Shown: piece by piece, positions 8,571-9,515 of the stretch | Position numbering within the stretch: position 1 is the first letter of the stretch | Layout: each line of letters opens with the position of its first letter | Assembly (NCBI GenBank): GCA_026398835.1 | Contig: JAPLSD010000142.1 | Location: 1-9,515 of the forward strand | Length of the DNA: 9,515 bases | Direction of reading: 5' to 3' | Source: Pseudomonas sp. | GTDB lineage: Bacteria > Pseudomonadota > Gammaproteobacteria > Pseudomonadales > Pseudomonadaceae | Position numbers and translations under genes: made by a program | Notes under the pieces: model-generated | What the model was told of the DNA's origin: nothing | What the model saw: the letters and a program-made list of their open reading frames with translations, nothing else | The model's database searches: none

Positions 8571-8636
8571 CTGACGCATTTGTCGCGCATAAATAATTGC
8601 GTTAATGCATTGATTGTATATGCATACATGCATATT
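8571..8636. promoter_or_regulatory. right operator cluster upstream of the holin
   Basis: The perfect 18-bp palindrome ATATGCAT-AC-ATGCATAT (8618-8635), the near-palindrome TGCGTTAATGCA (8598-8609) and GCATTTGTC (8576-8584, shared with the left cluster) lie within 66 bp. A possible promoter, TTGATT (8610-8615) and TATTCT (8633-8638) with a 17-bp spacer, brackets the 18-bp palindrome, so a bound repressor would block it. The TGCAT/ATGCA theme links this region to the operators in front of the repressor gene. Confidence 0.6.
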
Positions 8637-8755
8637 CTTTGTCTCAAGCCGCCCAACGACGGCTCGCAACGAGGCTCTTTAGTTCATATCAAAAGAAACC
8701 GCTTGAAGAACACAGGCGGTACTCATCAGTTATCCATCAATTCAGGAGGCGTGAC

Positions 8756-9103
8756 ATGACAAACGAGCAACAAGCGTTGCTGGACGTGCCGATCTGGCTG
8801 GTCGTCGTCCTGGCGCTGGTCGGCGGGGTGTCTGGCGAAATGTGGCGTGCCGACAAGGAGGGCGCCCGCGGCTGGTCACTGATCCGGCGTCTGGCCCTGC
8901 GCTCCGGGGCCTGCATGGTCTGCGGGGTCTCGGCGATCATGTTGTTGTACGCCGCCGGTGTGTCGATCTGGACTGCGTGTGCATTTGGTTGCCTGACCGC
9001 CATGGCCGGTGCTGATGTGGCCATCGGGCTTTACGAGCAGTGGGCAGCCAGGAAGCTGGGTGTTTGCCAAGTGCCACCGCGTGATACCAGTCAGGATCGC
9101 TAG
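8756..9103 (+). CDS. phage/tailocin holin
   Basis: The 115-residue protein starts at ATG 8756 behind a strong AGGAGG (8744-8749), so the longer frame upstream is rejected. Three hydrophobic segments are visible at about residues 11-28, 50-70 and 72-92, with a charged stretch EMWRADKEGARGW between the first two and a hydrophilic C-terminus. Size and topology fit a class I-type holin, which opens the inner membrane for lysis. The sequence (PIWLVVVLALVGGVSGEMWR) is of the kind found just after the repressor in Pseudomonas tailocin clusters. A 120-nt leader lies between the candidate promoter and the gene, with an ACCGC/GCGGT inverted repeat at 8698-8720. No endolysin gene follows, so it cannot work as a complete lysis cassette from this locus. 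Confidence 0.85.
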   Translation: MTNEQQALLDVPIWLVVVLALVGGVSGEMWRADKEGARGWSLIRRLALRSGACMVCGVSAIMLLYAAGVSIWTACAFGCLTAMAGADVAIGLYEQWAARKLGVCQVPPRDTSQDR

Positions 9104-9140
9104 ATAGCTTTCAGCAACCAGAACCAATGGATTGGCAATC

Positions 9141-9164
9141 TTGGGGCGAAGCCAGCGACCCCAA
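9141..9164 (+). repeat. short inverted repeat after the holin
   Basis: TTGGGG (9141-9146) and CCCCAA (9159-9164) flank 12 bp, 37 bp after the holin stop. There is no T-run, so a terminator role is doubtful. It lies in the stretch where tailocin structural genes would be expected and may mark the deletion scar. The surrounding 9104-9190 holds no gene I can recognise; a 47-codon frame from ATG 9127 has no clear family. Confidence 0.3.
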
Positions 9165-9187
9165 CCTGCAAGGAAGCGGGCTACTGA

Positions 9188-9373
9188 TGGCGATACCCCC
9201 TTTATTCAAACCCGCCCCCGAGCGCTACCACCGACAGCGTGGTTCATGGGGCCGCGTGAGTCCGACTTGACCCTGGACATGCTCAACGAATTATCGGCAT
9301 CACCGACGCAGACGATCAGGGACTGATTGCCTTGCAGGCCTGTCAGGCGTATGTCAGAGCCATCGCCCGTTAA
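9188..9373 (+). pseudogene. 3' remnant of an i-spanin (Rz-like) lysis gene
   Basis: The frame ending at TAA 9371-9373 reads LDPGHAQRIIGITDADDQ followed by GLIALQACQAYVRAIAR, which resembles the C-terminus of Rz-like i-spanins in Pseudomonas tailocins and prophages. Upstream in the same frame PSATTDSVVHGAA also fits the type, but it is cut by an in-frame TGA at 9257-9259, and another TGA lies at 9185. The membrane anchor and coiled coil that an i-spanin needs are absent. In complete loci this gene is the last of the lysis cassette, directly before cinA, which is where it lies here. The family match is from memory and needs a protein search; the broken frame is seen directly. Confidence 0.65.
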
Positions 9374-9454
9374 TATTTTGACCGACCAAGCGTCTTGCAA
9401 GCGCGATACGCTCGTGTACGGTAGGCCTCACGCCAGCCAGATCAGGAGAGGACC

Positions 9455-9515
9455 ATGGACGAAATCACCCAGCTTGCCGCCGAACTTGGCAGGCGTTTGC
9501 AGGTTCTGAATGCCC
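9455..9515 (+). CDS. cinA: CinA-family nicotinamide-nucleotide amidase, 5' end
   Basis: Only the first 20 codons are inside the window: MDEITQLAAELGRRLQVLNA. They match the start of Pseudomonas CinA/PncC C-terminal-domain proteins, which deamidate nicotinamide mononucleotide in NAD salvage. The ATG at 9455 has a strong AGGAGAGG (9444-9451). No catalytic residue is visible in this fragment, so the call rests on the N-terminal sequence and on the known mutS-(tailocin)-cinA-recA order. A possible promoter is TTGCAA (9395-9400) with TACGGT (9417-9422), but it is weak. Confidence 0.8.
   Translation, partial: MDEITQLAAELGRRLQVLNA

Noticed and set aside
8597..8620. Possible PrtN P-box (ATTG-N-GT type) repeats
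   Set aside because: Only one short stretch fits loosely; the expected tandem repeats are absent and the motif is too short to separate from chance.
8639..8755. N-terminal extension of the holin frame to 8639
   Set aside because: The strong AGGAGG at 8744-8749 points to ATG 8756, and the extension (SQAAQRRLATRLFSSYQKK) overlaps the leader and adjoins the operator palindrome.
9104..9515. CRISPR, tRNA, insertion sequence or att repeats near cinA
   Set aside because: No regular repeats, no tRNA-like fold, no transposase remnant and no obvious direct repeat pair were seen by eye.

Overview
The window looks like a chromosome segment of a fluorescent-group Pseudomonas. Three things point there: the gene order truD-surE-pcm-nlpD-rpoS-rsmZ-fdxA-mutS, an RsmZ small RNA of the P. 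fluorescens type, and a LexA/CI-like repressor plus holin between mutS and cinA, a known tailocin/prophage site in this genus. Identifications rest on reading the sequence and on family knowledge; no searches were run.

Left part (1-4162, + strand): the 3' half of truD overlaps surE, and surE runs into pcm. After about 210 bp comes nlpD, then rpoS with its terminator. An 18-bp perfect inverted repeat inside nlpD matches the PsrA box known for Pseudomonas rpoS promoters, so rpoS probably has its own promoter inside nlpD. The nlpD-rpoS gap holds a strong hairpin.

Middle (4163-7653): a regulatory region (GacA-box-like site, perfect IHF consensus, candidate -35/-10) precedes rsmZ, which carries eight GGA motifs and a terminator. 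Facing it on the - strand are fdxA (7Fe ferredoxin) and, upstream of fdxA, the full mutS. The rsmZ and fdxA terminators lie back to back. Stationary-phase sigma factor and Gac/Rsm sRNA are thus neighbours.

Right part (7654-9515): diverging from mutS is a 244-aa CI/LexA-like repressor with an HTH and an S24 autocleavage domain. Palindromes built on TGCAT/ATGCA occur on both sides of this gene. The left set overlaps the best mutS promoter candidate; the right set precedes an intact three-TM holin. In place of the tailocin structural genes there are about 350 bp holding the 3' end of an i-spanin-like gene with an in-frame stop, and then the start of cinA. I read this as a collapsed tailocin or prophage locus that kept its repressor, operators and holin but lost the particle genes. 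No wholly new system is evident; the points most worth a second look are this vestigial locus and the possible control of mutS by the phage-type repressor.
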